Positions 8,250 through 17,682 of a stretch of 64,000 nucleotides of DNA are shown here, piece by piece; position 1 is the stretch's first letter; each line of letters begins with the position of its first letter. The translations under genes were made by a program, and so were the position numbers. Source of the DNA: an uncultured Flavobacterium sp. (GTDB lineage: Bacteria > Bacteroidota > Bacteroidia > Flavobacteriales > Flavobacteriaceae). Below the pieces are notes generated by a model. That model was not told the origin of the DNA. It ran no database searches and saw only the letters and a program-made list of their open reading frames with translations. The DNA is taken from the NCBI RefSeq assembly GCF_943913405.1, contig NZ_CALTYA010000003.1, forward strand, positions 62,001 to 126,000. Direction: 5' to 3'.

Positions 8250-8732
8250 ATGTCAAACATAAAAGAAGAGAAAGAGGAGCTGATAGAAATGTTTGGAGTA
8301 CATTTTGAAACGCACCACCGATTTTCCCCGTTATCTGCTAGAATATTATCTGTTTTAATTGTAGAAAATTGTAAGCCGGGCATAACTTTCGACGATTTGG
8401 TTTCGAAACTTGGCGCTAGTAAGAGTTCCGTCTCTACGAATCTGAATCTTTTACTTAAAATGGGAAAGCTAGAATACCACACGGTTTCAGGCGATAGGAA
8501 AAAATATTACAGGCCGGCTTCTTTTGGCAGCAGAATGCGAACTTACCTGCAAATAGTCATTGACGAAAAGAAAATGGTTGACCGCATGCTGGCTTATAAA
8601 GATAAAATCGCAAAAACCGATACCGAATACGTAAATCTTGAAATGCTAAAAGTTTATCAAGAACATGTTCAAGACTTTGAAGGCTTTTTAAACAATACGA
8701 TTAAGAAATTAGATAAAATCGAAAACAAGTAA
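8250..8732 (+). CDS. GbsR/MarR-family transcriptional regulator of the RND operon
   Basis: 160 aa. A winged helix-turn-helix spans about residues 25-90 (LSARILSVLIVE, then TFDDLVSKLGASKSSVSTNL, then the wing YHTVSGDRKKYYRP), followed by a C-terminal helical dimerisation region. It matches the GbsR/MarR type often found first in flavobacterial RND efflux operons. It is 23 bp ahead of the adaptor gene and on the same strand, so it probably represses its own operon and is released by a pump substrate. The inducer is unknown. Confidence 0.9.
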   Translation: MSNIKEEKEELIEMFGVHFETHHRFSPLSARILSVLIVENCKPGITFDDLVSKLGASKSSVSTNLNLLLKMGKLEYHTVSGDRKKYYRPASFGSRMRTYLQIVIDEKKMVDRMLAYKDKIAKTDTEYVNLEMLKVYQEHVQDFEGFLNNTIKKLDKIENK

Positions 8733-8755
8733 CAACCCCTATATATATAACTCAA

Positions 8756-9904
8756 ATGAACAAAAAATCAATCTTTAGCGCTTTAGTTGCAATTGTAATT
8801 TTAGCGTCGTGTGGAAAAAAACAAGAGCAAGCTCCAGCTCAAGGGCCGGCTCCGTTTCCAGTGCAAACCATAACCAAGCAAGATGCGGTGGTGTATCAAG
8901 AATACACTGCAAATCTTGAAGGACAGCAAAACGTTGAAATCCGTCCAAAAGTAAACGGATTCATCCAAAAAATATATGTTGACGAAGGCCAAGTCGTGAA
9001 AAAAGGCCAATTGCTTTTCAAATTAGAAACGCAAACTCAAAACCAAGATGCTTCTGCCGCACAAGCAAATGTAAAAGCTGCGCAAGTGGAAGTTGACCGA
9101 TTGAAACCGCTTGTTGATAGAAAAATAATCAGTGAAGTACAATTAGAAACTGCTAAAGCAAAATTAGCTCAGGCAAAAAGCGCTTACGGTGCAATTGCTG
9201 CAAATATTGGTTTTGGAACAATCACTTCTCCTGTAAACGGTGTAATCGGAAGCCTTCCTTTCAGAGAAGGAAGTTTGGTTAGCTCGACTAACGAAATGCC
9301 TTTGACAACGGTTTCTGATACAAAAATCGTTCGTGCTTACTTTTCTATGAATGAAAAACAATTGCTTTTCTTCAACAAGACTTTCAAAGGAGAAACGACT
9401 GCTGCAAAATTAAAAGCAGCACCAGAAGTTTCACTTTTATTGGTTGACGGTTCAGAATACGACCAAAAAGGAAAAATCGCAACTATGAACGGTTTGGTAA
9501 ACCCAACAACTGGAACAACACAATTCAGAGCAGAATTTAAAAATCCAGAAGGAATTTTGAGAAGCGGTTCATCAGGAATTGTTCGTTTGCCAATCGAGCA
9601 AAAAGGCGTGATGCTTGTTCCTCAAAATGCAATTTTCGAAGTGCAAGGAAAACAAACGCTTTATGTGGTTGAAAAAGGCAATAAAGTGAAATCAAGAATT
9701 GTAACTACAAACGGAACTTCTGAATTGAATTTCATCGTAACTGATGGTCTTCAAGAAGGTGATGTTGTCGTAATCGAAGGAGCGTCTAAGTTAAAAGACG
9801 ACATGGAAATTGTTCCTCAAGATGCTAAAAAAGCACCAGCAGAAACAGCAGCTCCAGTAGCAAAAGACTCTGCAAAAACAAATACTACCCCAGCTAAAAA
9901 ATAA
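8756..9904 (+). CDS. RND efflux periplasmic adaptor lipoprotein (AcrA/MexA type)
   Basis: 382 aa. The lipobox LASC ends at Cys19, so it is a lipid-anchored periplasmic protein. Domains in order: first biotinyl-lipoyl half (GQQNVEIRPKVNGFIQKIYV, then GQVVKKGQLLF), an alpha-hairpin (~95-140), the second lipoyl half (TITSPVNGVIGSLPFREGS), a beta-barrel and a membrane-proximal domain. An Ala/Lys/Pro-rich tail follows from ~355. It joins the pump and the outer-membrane factor encoded immediately downstream (7-bp gap to the pump gene). Confidence 0.96.
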   Translation: MNKKSIFSALVAIVILASCGKKQEQAPAQGPAPFPVQTITKQDAVVYQEYTANLEGQQNVEIRPKVNGFIQKIYVDEGQVVKKGQLLFKLETQTQNQDASAAQANVKAAQVEVDRLKPLVDRKIISEVQLETAKAKLAQAKSAYGAIAANIGFGTITSPVNGVIGSLPFREGSLVSSTNEMPLTTVSDTKIVRAYFSMNEKQLLFFNKTFKGETTAAKLKAAPEVSLLLVDGSEYDQKGKIATMNGLVNPTTGTTQFRAEFKNPEGILRSGSSGIVRLPIEQKGVMLVPQNAIFEVQGKQTLYVVEKGNKVKSRIVTTNGTSELNFIVTDGLQEGDVVVIEGASKLKDDMEIVPQDAKKAPAETAAPVAKDSAKTNTTPAKK

Positions 9905-9911
9905 TCCTCAG

Positions 9912-12900
9912 ATGTTAAAAACTTTTATAGAAAGACCAGTTCTCTCGACCGTAATCTCAATCTTAATCACCATTCTTGGGGTTTTAGGATTGCTGTCATT
10001 ACCGATTGAACAATATCCTGAAATCGCGCCTCCGACGGTTCAGGTAAGTGCTACCTATACGGGAGCAAATGCGGAAACTGTACTAAACAGCGTCGTGATT
10101 CCTTTAGAAGAAGAAATCAACGGTGTGGAAGGAATGACTTACATGACTTCTTCTGCTGCAAATGACGGTTCTGCTAAGATTTCTGTATATTTTGAACTAG
10201 GAGTTGACCCAGATATCGCTGCGGTAAACGTGCAAAACCGTGTATCTCGTGCAACTTCAAAATTGCCTCAAGCTGTTGTGCAGACTGGGGTTACGACTTT
10301 AAAAAGCCAGACGAGCGCCTTGATGTTCTTCGCTTTGTATTCGAATAATAAAGATTTCGATGAAACGTATATTCAGAATTACGCAAAAATCAACTTAGTA
10401 CCAAAATTACAGCGTGTTAAAGGTGTTGGACAAGTAAACGTGTTCGGTGCGAAAGATTACTCGATGAGAATCTGGATTGACCCTGAAAAAATGGCTACTT
10501 ACGGCGTACAGCCAAAAGATATCCAGGCGGCTTTGCAAGAACAAAACGTAGAAGCGGCTCCGGGGAAATTCGGTGAAAATGCAGAAGGCGTTTATGAATA
10601 CGTAATCAAATATAAAGGAAGGCTTTCTGAAATTGCTGATTACGAAAATATAGTGGTGAAATCTACAGGAAACGGAAATTTCCTTCACCTGAAAGATGTG
10701 GCAACAGTAGAATTGGGCGGTTTCAATTACGGAACAAAAAATATCGCAATGGGCAAACAAGGGGTTGCCGTTGGGGTTTTCCAAACTTCGGGTTCAAATG
10801 CGCAAGATATTATTACTGAAGTTATGTCTATCTTGGAAGAGACAAAACCTGACTTTCCAAAAGGCGTTGACTACGTAATTCCGTTTAATACAAAAACTTT
10901 CTTGGATGCGTCGATCAGCAAAGTTATCTCTACATTGATTGAAGCTTTCATCTTGGTATTTATCGTAGTGTTTATCTTCTTGCAAGATTTCCGTTCTACA
11001 TTAATTCCAGCGATTGCGGTTCCGGTGGCGATTGTAGGTACGTTTTTCTTCCTCCAATTGTTCGGATTCTCTATCAACATGTTGACTTTGTTCGCCATGA
11101 TTCTGGCCATCGGTATTGTCGTCGATGATGCGATTGTCGTCGTCGAGGCGGTGCACGCCAAACTCGATGAAGGAGCAAAATCAGGAAAAGAAGCTACGCT
11201 TTCTGCAATGAGCGAAATCTCTGGAGCAATTATTTCCATCACCTTGGTTATGTCTGCCGTATTTATTCCCGTGTCGTTCTTGAGCGGTCCTTCGGGAGTT
11301 TTCTACCAGCAGTTTGCAATTACTTTGGCGATTTCCATCTTGATTTCTGCCGTAAACGCCTTGACATTGAGTCCGGCTTTGTGTGCGCTTTTCTTGAAAC
11401 CTCATAAAGATTCTGACCATCACAAAAAGAACTTGAAAGACCGATTCTTTTTGGCTTTCAACACTGGTTTTGACAGAATGAACAACAAATATGTCAAGTC
11501 TCTTGGATTCTTGGCTAGAAAAAGATGGATTACAGTTGTAGCTTTATTAGTATTCTCAGGAATTACATTCTTATTATTCCAAAGCACTCCTTCAGGATTT
11601 ATCCCCAACGAGGACAGAGGTATCATCATGGCCGATTTAACGCTTCCTCCAGGAACAACATTGGAGAAAACACAAAAAGCGGTAAATGAATTAGACTCGA
11701 TTTTAGCTTCTATGGATATCGTTGAAGCGCGAATGAGCGTTGTAGGTTTCAGTTTGCTGAACTCTGTAAATGGTGGTTCTTATGCCTTTACGGTAATCAA
11801 ATTGAAAGACTGGTCACACCGTAAGGAAGCCAATCAGTCAGTAGACGCAGTCGTTGGAGAATTGTTCGGAAGAACAGCACACTTTAAAGATGCCCGCGCT
11901 TTATTCTTTACGCCTCCTTCTGTGCAAGGTTTTGGTTCTGCTGATGGTTTTGAGTTGAAAATTCAAGACAAGGGAGACGATGATTGGGCAACAGTAAGTA
12001 AAGTTTCCAATGAATTTTTAGGAGAGTTGATGAAACGTCCAGAAATTCAATATGCAATGACCAACTTCAACCCGTCTTTCCCGCAATATCAAATGGATAT
12101 CAATGTGGAAAGAGCAAAAGATGCCGGAGTTTCTGTATCTGATATTTTCAGCACGATGCAAGGTTATTATGGAGGATTGTATACTACGGATTTCAATAAA
12201 TTCGGTAAGCAATACCGTGTCATGATTCAAGCTAAAGCGGAAGAAAGAGCTACGCCAGAATCGATCAATAATATTTATATCAAAAACGGACAAGGCCAGC
12301 AGGTTGCCATCAGCCAGTTCATCGATTTCAAAAGAATCTACGGACCGGAAGCTGTAGCGCGTTTTAACATGTTGAAAGCCGTAAACGTGAATGGTAAAGC
12401 CAACCCAGGATTCAGTTCTGGTGATGCGATTAAAGCCATCCAAGAAACGGCTGCATTGCATTTGCCAAAGACTTATTCGTATGAATTTTCAGGGATGACG
12501 CGTGAGGAAATCTTGGCAGGAAGCCAGGCTGCGGGAGTATTTTTGCTGAGCTTAATTTTCGTGTACTTCTTGTTAAGTGCGCAATACGAAAGCTACTTGG
12601 TTCCATTATCAGTTATCCTTTCATTGCCTGTCGGAATTGCCGGAGCCATCGGTTTCGTGAAATTAGCAGGACTTGAAAACAATATTTATTTCCAGGTTGC
12701 CCTGATCATGCTTATAGGACTCTTAGCGAAAAATGCCATCCTGATTGTGGAGTTTGCCATCCAAAGGCGACGCCACGGAATGGACTTGGCGCAAGCCGCT
12801 ATCGAAGGTGCAAAAGCACGTCTTCGTCCGATTTTGATGACCTCTCTGGCTTTCATCTTTGGTTTATTGCCATTGGCTTTAGCTTCAGGAGTTGGTGCCG

Positions 12901-13088
12901 TGGGTAACAAATCTATCGGTATGGGTGCTGTCGGCGGTATGTTGGTTGGAACAGTTTTCGGAGTATTCGTTATCCCGATCTTGTTCATCATCTTCCAGAG
13001 CTTGCAGGAAAGAATTTCTGGGAAACCATTTGAAGAAGGACAAAAAGAATCTGATGTTATACTTTTAGACGAAGAATATGAAGAATAA
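9912..13088 (+). CDS. RND multidrug efflux pump, HAE1 family (AcrB type)
   Basis: 1058 aa, full family length, with twelve membrane segments and two large periplasmic loops. It begins MLKTFIERPVLSTVISILI as HAE1 pumps do. The proton-relay residues are present: D405-D406 in VVDDAIVVVE and K940 in LLAKNAILIVEFA. This is the inner-membrane, proton-driven part of the tripartite pump. Substrates cannot be read from sequence. It overlaps the next gene by 11 bp, which indicates translational coupling. Confidence 0.97.
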   Translation: MLKTFIERPVLSTVISILITILGVLGLLSLPIEQYPEIAPPTVQVSATYTGANAETVLNSVVIPLEEEINGVEGMTYMTSSAANDGSAKISVYFELGVDPDIAAVNVQNRVSRATSKLPQAVVQTGVTTLKSQTSALMFFALYSNNKDFDETYIQNYAKINLVPKLQRVKGVGQVNVFGAKDYSMRIWIDPEKMATYGVQPKDIQAALQEQNVEAAPGKFGENAEGVYEYVIKYKGRLSEIADYENIVVKSTGNGNFLHLKDVATVELGGFNYGTKNIAMGKQGVAVGVFQTSGSNAQDIITEVMSILEETKPDFPKGVDYVIPFNTKTFLDASISKVISTLIEAFILVFIVVFIFLQDFRSTLIPAIAVPVAIVGTFFFLQLFGFSINMLTLFAMILAIGIVVDDAIVVVEAVHAKLDEGAKSGKEATLSAMSEISGAIISITLVMSAVFIPVSFLSGPSGVFYQQFAITLAISILISAVNALTLSPALCALFLKPHKDSDHHKKNLKDRFFLAFNTGFDRMNNKYVKSLGFLARKRWITVVALLVFSGITFLLFQSTPSGFIPNEDRGIIMADLTLPPGTTLEKTQKAVNELDSILASMDIVEARMSVVGFSLLNSVNGGSYAFTVIKLKDWSHRKEANQSVDAVVGELFGRTAHFKDARALFFTPPSVQGFGSADGFELKIQDKGDDDWATVSKVSNEFLGELMKRPEIQYAMTNFNPSFPQYQMDINVERAKDAGVSVSDIFSTMQGYYGGLYTTDFNKFGKQYRVMIQAKAEERATPESINNIYIKNGQGQQVAISQFIDFKRIYGPEAVARFNMLKAVNVNGKANPGFSSGDAIKAIQETAALHLPKTYSYEFSGMTREEILAGSQAAGVFLLSLIFVYFLLSAQYESYLVPLSVILSLPVGIAGAIGFVKLAGLENNIYFQVALIMLIGLLAKNAILIVEFAIQRRRHGMDLAQAAIEGAKARLRPILMTSLAFIFGLLPLALASGVGAVGNKSIGMGAVGGMLVGTVFGVFVIPILFIIFQSLQERISGKPFEEGQKESDVILLDEEYEE

Positions 13089-14490
13089 GATATATAAAGT
13101 TGCCATGGTTGTCGTTCTAGGAACGGTAATGCAATCGTGTTTCGTCGCAAAAAAATACGACAGGCCAGAACTAAAAACAGAAAATTTGTACAGAACAGAA
13201 GTCGTGTCTACCGACACTACTTCGCTGGCAAATGTAGCTTGGAACAAAGTTTTTACAGATCCTACGCTTCAAGGACATATCAAAACAGGATTGCAAAACA
13301 ATCTTGATATCAGAATCGCAATCCAAAACATCGTAGCGGCAGAAGCAACGATGAAGCAAGGAAAAGCAGGTTATTTCCCGACGCTTTCTGCAGGAGCAGA
13401 TTGGACGCACCAAGAGCTTTCAAAGAACAGCCAGTTAGGCGCTTTGTTCAGCAGCGGTGGCGGAAAAACAAATGTTGACCAATATCAGTTGACCGGAACA
13501 TTAGGCTGGGAAGCAGACATCTGGGGAAAAATCAGAAGCAATAAACGTGCTTCAAATGCGGCTTACTTGCAAACAATTGCGGCGAACCAAGCGGTGAAAA
13601 CACAATTGATTGCAGACATTGCTTCCACTTATTATCAATTGCTTTCTGTAGACGCACAAATTAAATTGGCAGAAGAAACGCTGATCAACAGAAACGAAAG
13701 TATCGAAACGATCATCGCTTTAAAAGATGCAGGAAACGTGAATGAAGTGGGCGTGAAGCAAACGGAAGCACAAAAATATGCAACTGAAATCATCATTGCC
13801 GATTTGAAAAACAGCGTGATTACGCTTGAAAACACCATGAGCATCCTTTTAGGGCAGGCTCCAGGAAAGATCGACAGAAGCACTTTTGAAGCACAGACGT
13901 TGAAACCTGAAATTACTTTGGGCGTTCCTGCGACTTTGCTAAGAAATCGTCCTGACGTAATTGCGGCAGAATACAATCTGATTTCGTTGTTCGAGCAGAC
14001 GAATGTGGCGAGAAGCAATTTTTATCCTACATTAAAAGTAACTGCAACAGGCGGCCTTCAAAGTATCGACCTTAAAGAATGGTTCAGCGCCAACTCTCTA
14101 TTCGCAAACGTTGTGACCGGATTGACGCAGCCTCTTTTCAACGGAAGACAAATCAGAACGCGTTTTGAAATTGCAAAGGCAAACCAGCAAACGGCTTACC
14201 TTCAGTTTGAGAAATCATTGCTGAATGCAGGTAACGAGGTTTCAAATGCTTTGGCGCAATACAACAATGAAACCAACAAAATCGCGATTCGTGAGAAACA
14301 AGTAGACGCTTTAAGAAAAGCAGCTGATTATTCAGATGAATTGCTGACCTATGGTTTGGTAAATTATTTGGAAGTATTGACGGCTAAAGACAATGCCTTG
14401 AATACCGAATTGAATTTAATTGACAACAGATACCAACAATACAACGCCATTATCCAATTATACCGCGCACTTGGCGGCGGATGGCAATAG
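13078..14490 (+). CDS. NodT-type outer-membrane efflux lipoprotein (TolC-like)
   Basis: 470 aa. A signal peptide with lipobox MQSC (Cys21) is followed by two outer-membrane-efflux repeats (~55-240 and ~270-460) with long amphipathic helices, including GWEADIWGKIRSNKRAS and LLRNRPDVIAAEYNL, both NodT hallmarks. It forms the outer-membrane exit duct for the pump. Its ATG lies inside the pump's last codons. No further gene belongs to the operon; a hairpin terminator follows. Confidence 0.96.
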   Translation: MKNKIYKVAMVVVLGTVMQSCFVAKKYDRPELKTENLYRTEVVSTDTTSLANVAWNKVFTDPTLQGHIKTGLQNNLDIRIAIQNIVAAEATMKQGKAGYFPTLSAGADWTHQELSKNSQLGALFSSGGGKTNVDQYQLTGTLGWEADIWGKIRSNKRASNAAYLQTIAANQAVKTQLIADIASTYYQLLSVDAQIKLAEETLINRNESIETIIALKDAGNVNEVGVKQTEAQKYATEIIIADLKNSVITLENTMSILLGQAPGKIDRSTFEAQTLKPEITLGVPATLLRNRPDVIAAEYNLISLFEQTNVARSNFYPTLKVTATGGLQSIDLKEWFSANSLFANVVTGLTQPLFNGRQIRTRFEIAKANQQTAYLQFEKSLLNAGNEVSNALAQYNNETNKIAIREKQVDALRKAADYSDELLTYGLVNYLEVLTAKDNALNTELNLIDNRYQQYNAIIQLYRALGGGWQ

Positions 14491-14491
14491 T

Positions 14492-14569
14492 ATAATGCCG
14501 CTTGCGGTATTATGATTGATTTTGTTTTTGTTCAAAACCACCGGATGTTTCGATATTCGGTGGTTTTTT
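14492..14569 (+). terminator. Terminator region after the RND operon
   Basis: Two hairpins: a short one right after the stop (ATAATGCCGC / GCGGTATTAT, 14492-14513) and a typical terminator with arms AAAACCACCG / CGGTGGTTTT and a T run (14534-14569). Confidence 0.85.
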
Positions 14570-14656
14570 GTTTTATATAAGAATACTTTTGTGGTTTTGC
14601 AAGTGATTTTATTTGGTATATTATTAAAAAGAAGCAACTAACGCCTATGAATTGCT

Positions 14657-14756
14657 TCTAGAAAGTTGCAAGAAGCTGACAAACATAGTTGACGAGGCAA
14701 AGTAATGTTACTTTAAGCAAAAAACTGCAGTGAATTGCTTCTTGCAACTTTCTAGA
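14657..14756. repeat. 100-bp symmetric inverted-repeat element
   Basis: Perfect 20-bp arms at 14657-14676 and 14737-14756 flank a perfect central 7-bp hairpin (AAAGTAA 14699-14705, TTACTTT 14708-14714). Everything is centred on 14706.5, with exactly 22 bases between each arm and the centre. The decamer CATAGTTGAC (in the left spacer) recurs inverted just outside the right arm (GTCAACTATG, 14761-14770), and TGAATTGCTTCT occurs on both sides. This looks like a small non-coding mobile or rearranged repeat rather than a terminator. It has no ORF and no T run. The flanks 14570-14656 and 14771-14829 show nothing else. Confidence 0.7.
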
Positions 14757-14829
14757 GACTGTCAACTATGATTTTTTGGGTAGTGTTTTTTTAGTTTTGA
14801 GAAAAACTCTTGTTGTATTTTATTTTAGA

Positions 14830-14837
14830 TATATTTG
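14830..14837 (+). promoter_or_regulatory. -7 element before an orphan small ORF
   Basis: TATATTTG matches TAnnTTTG exactly; a TTG at 14810-14812 could be the -33 partner (17-bp spacer). The next open frame starts 14 bp later. Confidence 0.45.
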
Positions 14838-14851
14838 GAAAGGCTTATTAA

Positions 14852-14995
14852 TTGACCGTTGGTTTAGATTGCTATAGAAATGGTAATTATTATGAACAAG
14901 TAATTCCTGATATATTTATATCAAAACAAGATAATTTTGATGTTTTGCTTTTAGATGGAAATATTCAGGAAGCTGTAAAATTCATAGCACAGTAA
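14852..14995 (+). CDS. Orphan 47-codon ORF, possibly a gene fragment
   Basis: An open frame with a TTG start, bounded upstream by an in-frame TAA, encodes 47 residues (LTVGLDCYRNGNYYEQVIPD onward). The composition looks coding: acidic/aromatic mixture and the segment FDVLLLDGNIQEAVKFIAQ, which reads like the end of a larger globular protein. A full -7 element lies just upstream. No family recognised. It may be a real small protein, or the remnant of a gene disrupted together with the adjacent palindromic element. Confidence 0.3.
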   Translation: MTVGLDCYRNGNYYEQVIPDIFISKQDNFDVLLLDGNIQEAVKFIAQ

Positions 14996-15050
14996 TAATA
15001 ATGCTATCTAATATATACTTAAAAGTAAACAATACAATCCTTAAACAAAC

Positions 15051-15860
15051 ATGAACCAACTGCAGACAGGAGAATTTTATGGTCAGACCAACCAAACCAT
15101 CCATTTGGAAGGGATTACTTTGACTGACACAGAATATACGCTTGATCGAGTGGATTGGCATTATCACGAAAATGCTTACTTCACTTTTATTCTTCAGGGA
15201 AATGTGTTTGAAGGCAATAAAAAAGAAGTCTACAATTGCGATGCAGGGAGCTTGTTGTTTCACAATTGGCAAGATCCGCATTACAATATAAAACCTGAAG
15301 GCTATACCAGAGGCTTTCAAATTGAATTAAAAAATACTTGGTTTGATACTTTAGATTTCAACATCGACAACTTGCAAGGAAGCATGAAAATCGCAAATGT
15401 TGACATTAAATTTTTGCTTTATAAAATATTTAAGGAAACAAAAATAGAAGACGGCACCACTGCATTGTCAATTCAGTCCTTGCTTTTGCAGTCGCTTTCA
15501 GAAATGTTTCGAAAATCGCATCTCAATCTTGACAAGAATCCGGCGTGGGTTCAAAATATCAAAGAAATTTTATTCTACGAATTTTCAGAGAATCTGTCGC
15601 TTGAATACTTGTCAAAAACATTAGACATTCATCCGGTTCATCTTTCTAGAGATTTTTCAAAATATTTCAACTGTAATTTGGGCGACTATATAAGGAAATT
15701 AAAAGTAGAGAAATCATATTCGCTTTTGTCAGACAAACAGCTTTCATTGACTGAAATAGCTTACGGTTGCGGCTTTTCAGACCAAAGCCACTTTAACCGT
15801 TGCTTTAAATCTGTCAGCGGCATGAGTCCGAAAAATTTCAGGAAGCTTATTGCTGGCTAA
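15051..15860 (+). CDS. AraC-family transcriptional regulator
   Basis: 269 aa. An N-terminal cupin-like sensor (~20-110; WHYHENAYFTFILQG carries the usual His cluster) is followed by a C-terminal double helix-turn-helix (~165-265): LSLEYLSKTLDIHPVHLSRDF, then the conserved second half LTEIAYGCGFSDQSHFNRCF and GMSPKNFRK. The effector is unknown. It lies 77 bp upstream of, and in the same direction as, a serine hydrolase gene, which is a candidate target. A short inverted repeat TTTAGC/GCTAAA at 15911-15924 in that gap could be a binding site, but AraC sites are usually direct repeats. Confidence 0.9.
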   Translation: MNQLQTGEFYGQTNQTIHLEGITLTDTEYTLDRVDWHYHENAYFTFILQGNVFEGNKKEVYNCDAGSLLFHNWQDPHYNIKPEGYTRGFQIELKNTWFDTLDFNIDNLQGSMKIANVDIKFLLYKIFKETKIEDGTTALSIQSLLLQSLSEMFRKSHLNLDKNPAWVQNIKEILFYEFSENLSLEYLSKTLDIHPVHLSRDFSKYFNCNLGDYIRKLKVEKSYSLLSDKQLSLTEIAYGCGFSDQSHFNRCFKSVSGMSPKNFRKLIAG

Positions 15861-15937
15861 TTTCCTTGATGTTAATTCTGTTCTATTTTGATAGTCTGCG
15901 CTTTCCTAATTTAGCAGGCTAAACTAATTTCTAAACT

Positions 15938-17593
15938 ATGAAAAAAGCTCTTGTTCTAATTCCTGTGTTTCTGCTTTTATCGGCAACTATTTTCGGACAG
16001 ACAACCGACTTTGTCAAAAGCGACAGCATTGTTTTTCCAATTCACAAAGGAAACATTGGCAAGGTTGCTTTTATGGACAAAAATATTGCAATTGAAAACT
16101 TTAAGCAGACTGATTTTCTGAATGCTTTTGAACTCAAAGAGAAAACAGATTTAAACATCAGAGTTTTTTTAGGCAACTCACTGACCAATTACCTTCATGT
16201 GCTTGCACCGCAATTATCGGCGGAAGAACTGGCTAAAAGTGGCAATTACCAATTTACATTCCTTGTCGATGGCAAAAAGATTTACGTTGAAAATCTCAAT
16301 GCAGGCGCGGGAAGCCTTGAAAATAAAAACCAGAGAACTGTTTTTAGAGTACCGCTGATAAGTACGACCAATGAAGATTCTTGGGGAAGATTTCTTTGGA
16401 ACAGATTTTTAGCAAATGGCGGACAGGAAGCATTTTCAACAGGAGAACATCTTCTTAAAATCGAAATCAGGCCTTATATAAAACTAAACGAAGTACTGAC
16501 CGGAGCTATTATTGCCGAAGGACAGCTAAGAATTATCGTTCCGGAAATTAAAGTAGATGAAAAACTGGTTAAAGTTCAGGCTATAAAACCTCTGAAAGAC
16601 TGGGAAATTTCAACTGATAAAATTGACGCGACTAAAATTGAAGAACTCAATAGAAAAATCGCAACACAAATCTATAAGAATATTACAAGCATTGTTGTGA
16701 TCAAAAATAATAAATTATTGCTCGAAGAATATTTTAACGGAGCCACAAGAAAATCGCTTCACGACACACGTTCTGTTGGAAAATCTTTCGCTTCAACTCT
16801 TGTCGGAATTGCGATTAATGACCATTATATAAAAAGCGAATCCCAAACTTTAAGTGAATTTTACAATCTAAAAAACTTTCAAAATTACTCGCCAGAAAAA
16901 GACAATGTGACTTTAAAAAGCTTGCTGACGATGAGCTCGCCTTTTGACGGTTCTGATATAAATTCTGAATCAGCAGGCAATGAAGAAAATATGTATCCAA
17001 CGGATAATTGGGTTGATTTTGCTTTAAATCTGCCAATTGACAAAGCAAAAGCAACTGAAAACAGGTGGGACTATTTCACGGCTGGCGTTGTAGTTTTGGG
17101 TGATATCGTTCATAAATCTGTTCCGGATGGTTTAGAAAAATATTCAAGTAAAAAATTATTTCAGCCTCTTGGAATTACAAATTACCAATGGCAATTTACG
17201 CCTCAGAAAGTAGCCAACACAGCTGGCGGTTTGCGAATGCGTTCGCTGGATTTTGCAAAATACGGGCAGTTATACAAAAATCAAGGAAGCTGGAATGGCA
17301 AACAAATCTTGACTCCTGAATGGGTAGCAAAAAGTTTGTCAAGACAAATAAAAATATCAGAGGGTGAATATTATGGCTATTTATTTTGGAACAAAACCTA
17401 TACTGTTGGAGACAAAAATTATGAAGTTTACTATTCAAGCGGGAATGGTGGCAATAAAATATTAATTTTTAAAGACCAGCCTTTGGTTATTGTTATGACC
17501 TCGACAGCATACAACATGGCATACGGTCATAAACAGGTTGACAAGATGGTGCAAGAGTATTTGATACCGGCAATAGTTGATAGTCATGAATAG
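15938..17593 (+). CDS. Secreted serine hydrolase (class C beta-lactamase/PBP fold)
   Basis: 551 aa with a signal peptide ending FGQ. Residues ~25-220 form an N-terminal beta-rich region I do not recognise. The C-terminal ~310 residues are a beta-lactamase-like (Pfam Beta-lactamase) domain: nucleophile motif S279-V-G-K282, a YFTA in the place of the YxN motif (Tyr379), and SSGNGGN near residue 505 in the position of the third motif. Members hydrolyse D-amino-acid peptides, esters or beta-lactams; this one is probably periplasmic or extracellular. The missing Asn in YxN makes a true beta-lactamase role doubtful. It is probably regulated by the adjacent AraC gene. Confidence 0.87.
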   Translation: MKKALVLIPVFLLLSATIFGQTTDFVKSDSIVFPIHKGNIGKVAFMDKNIAIENFKQTDFLNAFELKEKTDLNIRVFLGNSLTNYLHVLAPQLSAEELAKSGNYQFTFLVDGKKIYVENLNAGAGSLENKNQRTVFRVPLISTTNEDSWGRFLWNRFLANGGQEAFSTGEHLLKIEIRPYIKLNEVLTGAIIAEGQLRIIVPEIKVDEKLVKVQAIKPLKDWEISTDKIDATKIEELNRKIATQIYKNITSIVVIKNNKLLLEEYFNGATRKSLHDTRSVGKSFASTLVGIAINDHYIKSESQTLSEFYNLKNFQNYSPEKDNVTLKSLLTMSSPFDGSDINSESAGNEENMYPTDNWVDFALNLPIDKAKATENRWDYFTAGVVVLGDIVHKSVPDGLEKYSSKKLFQPLGITNYQWQFTPQKVANTAGGLRMRSLDFAKYGQLYKNQGSWNGKQILTPEWVAKSLSRQIKISEGEYYGYLFWNKTYTVGDKNYEVYYSSGNGGNKILIFKDQPLVIVMTSTAYNMAYGHKQVDKMVQEYLIPAIVDSHE

Positions 17594-17682
17594 TTATGCG
17601 TAAATATATTCTGATGTTTTTTCATGATTGCCAGCAATAAAAAAGAATTGGATTCGTTTGAAAACAAGCAAATCTAAATTTT

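Noticed and set aside
14657..14756. Integron attC site or tRNA-like gene.
   Set aside because: No integrase gene, no cassette-like ORF set and no convincing core-site pair at the ends. Nothing resembling a tRNA acceptor stem or T-loop.
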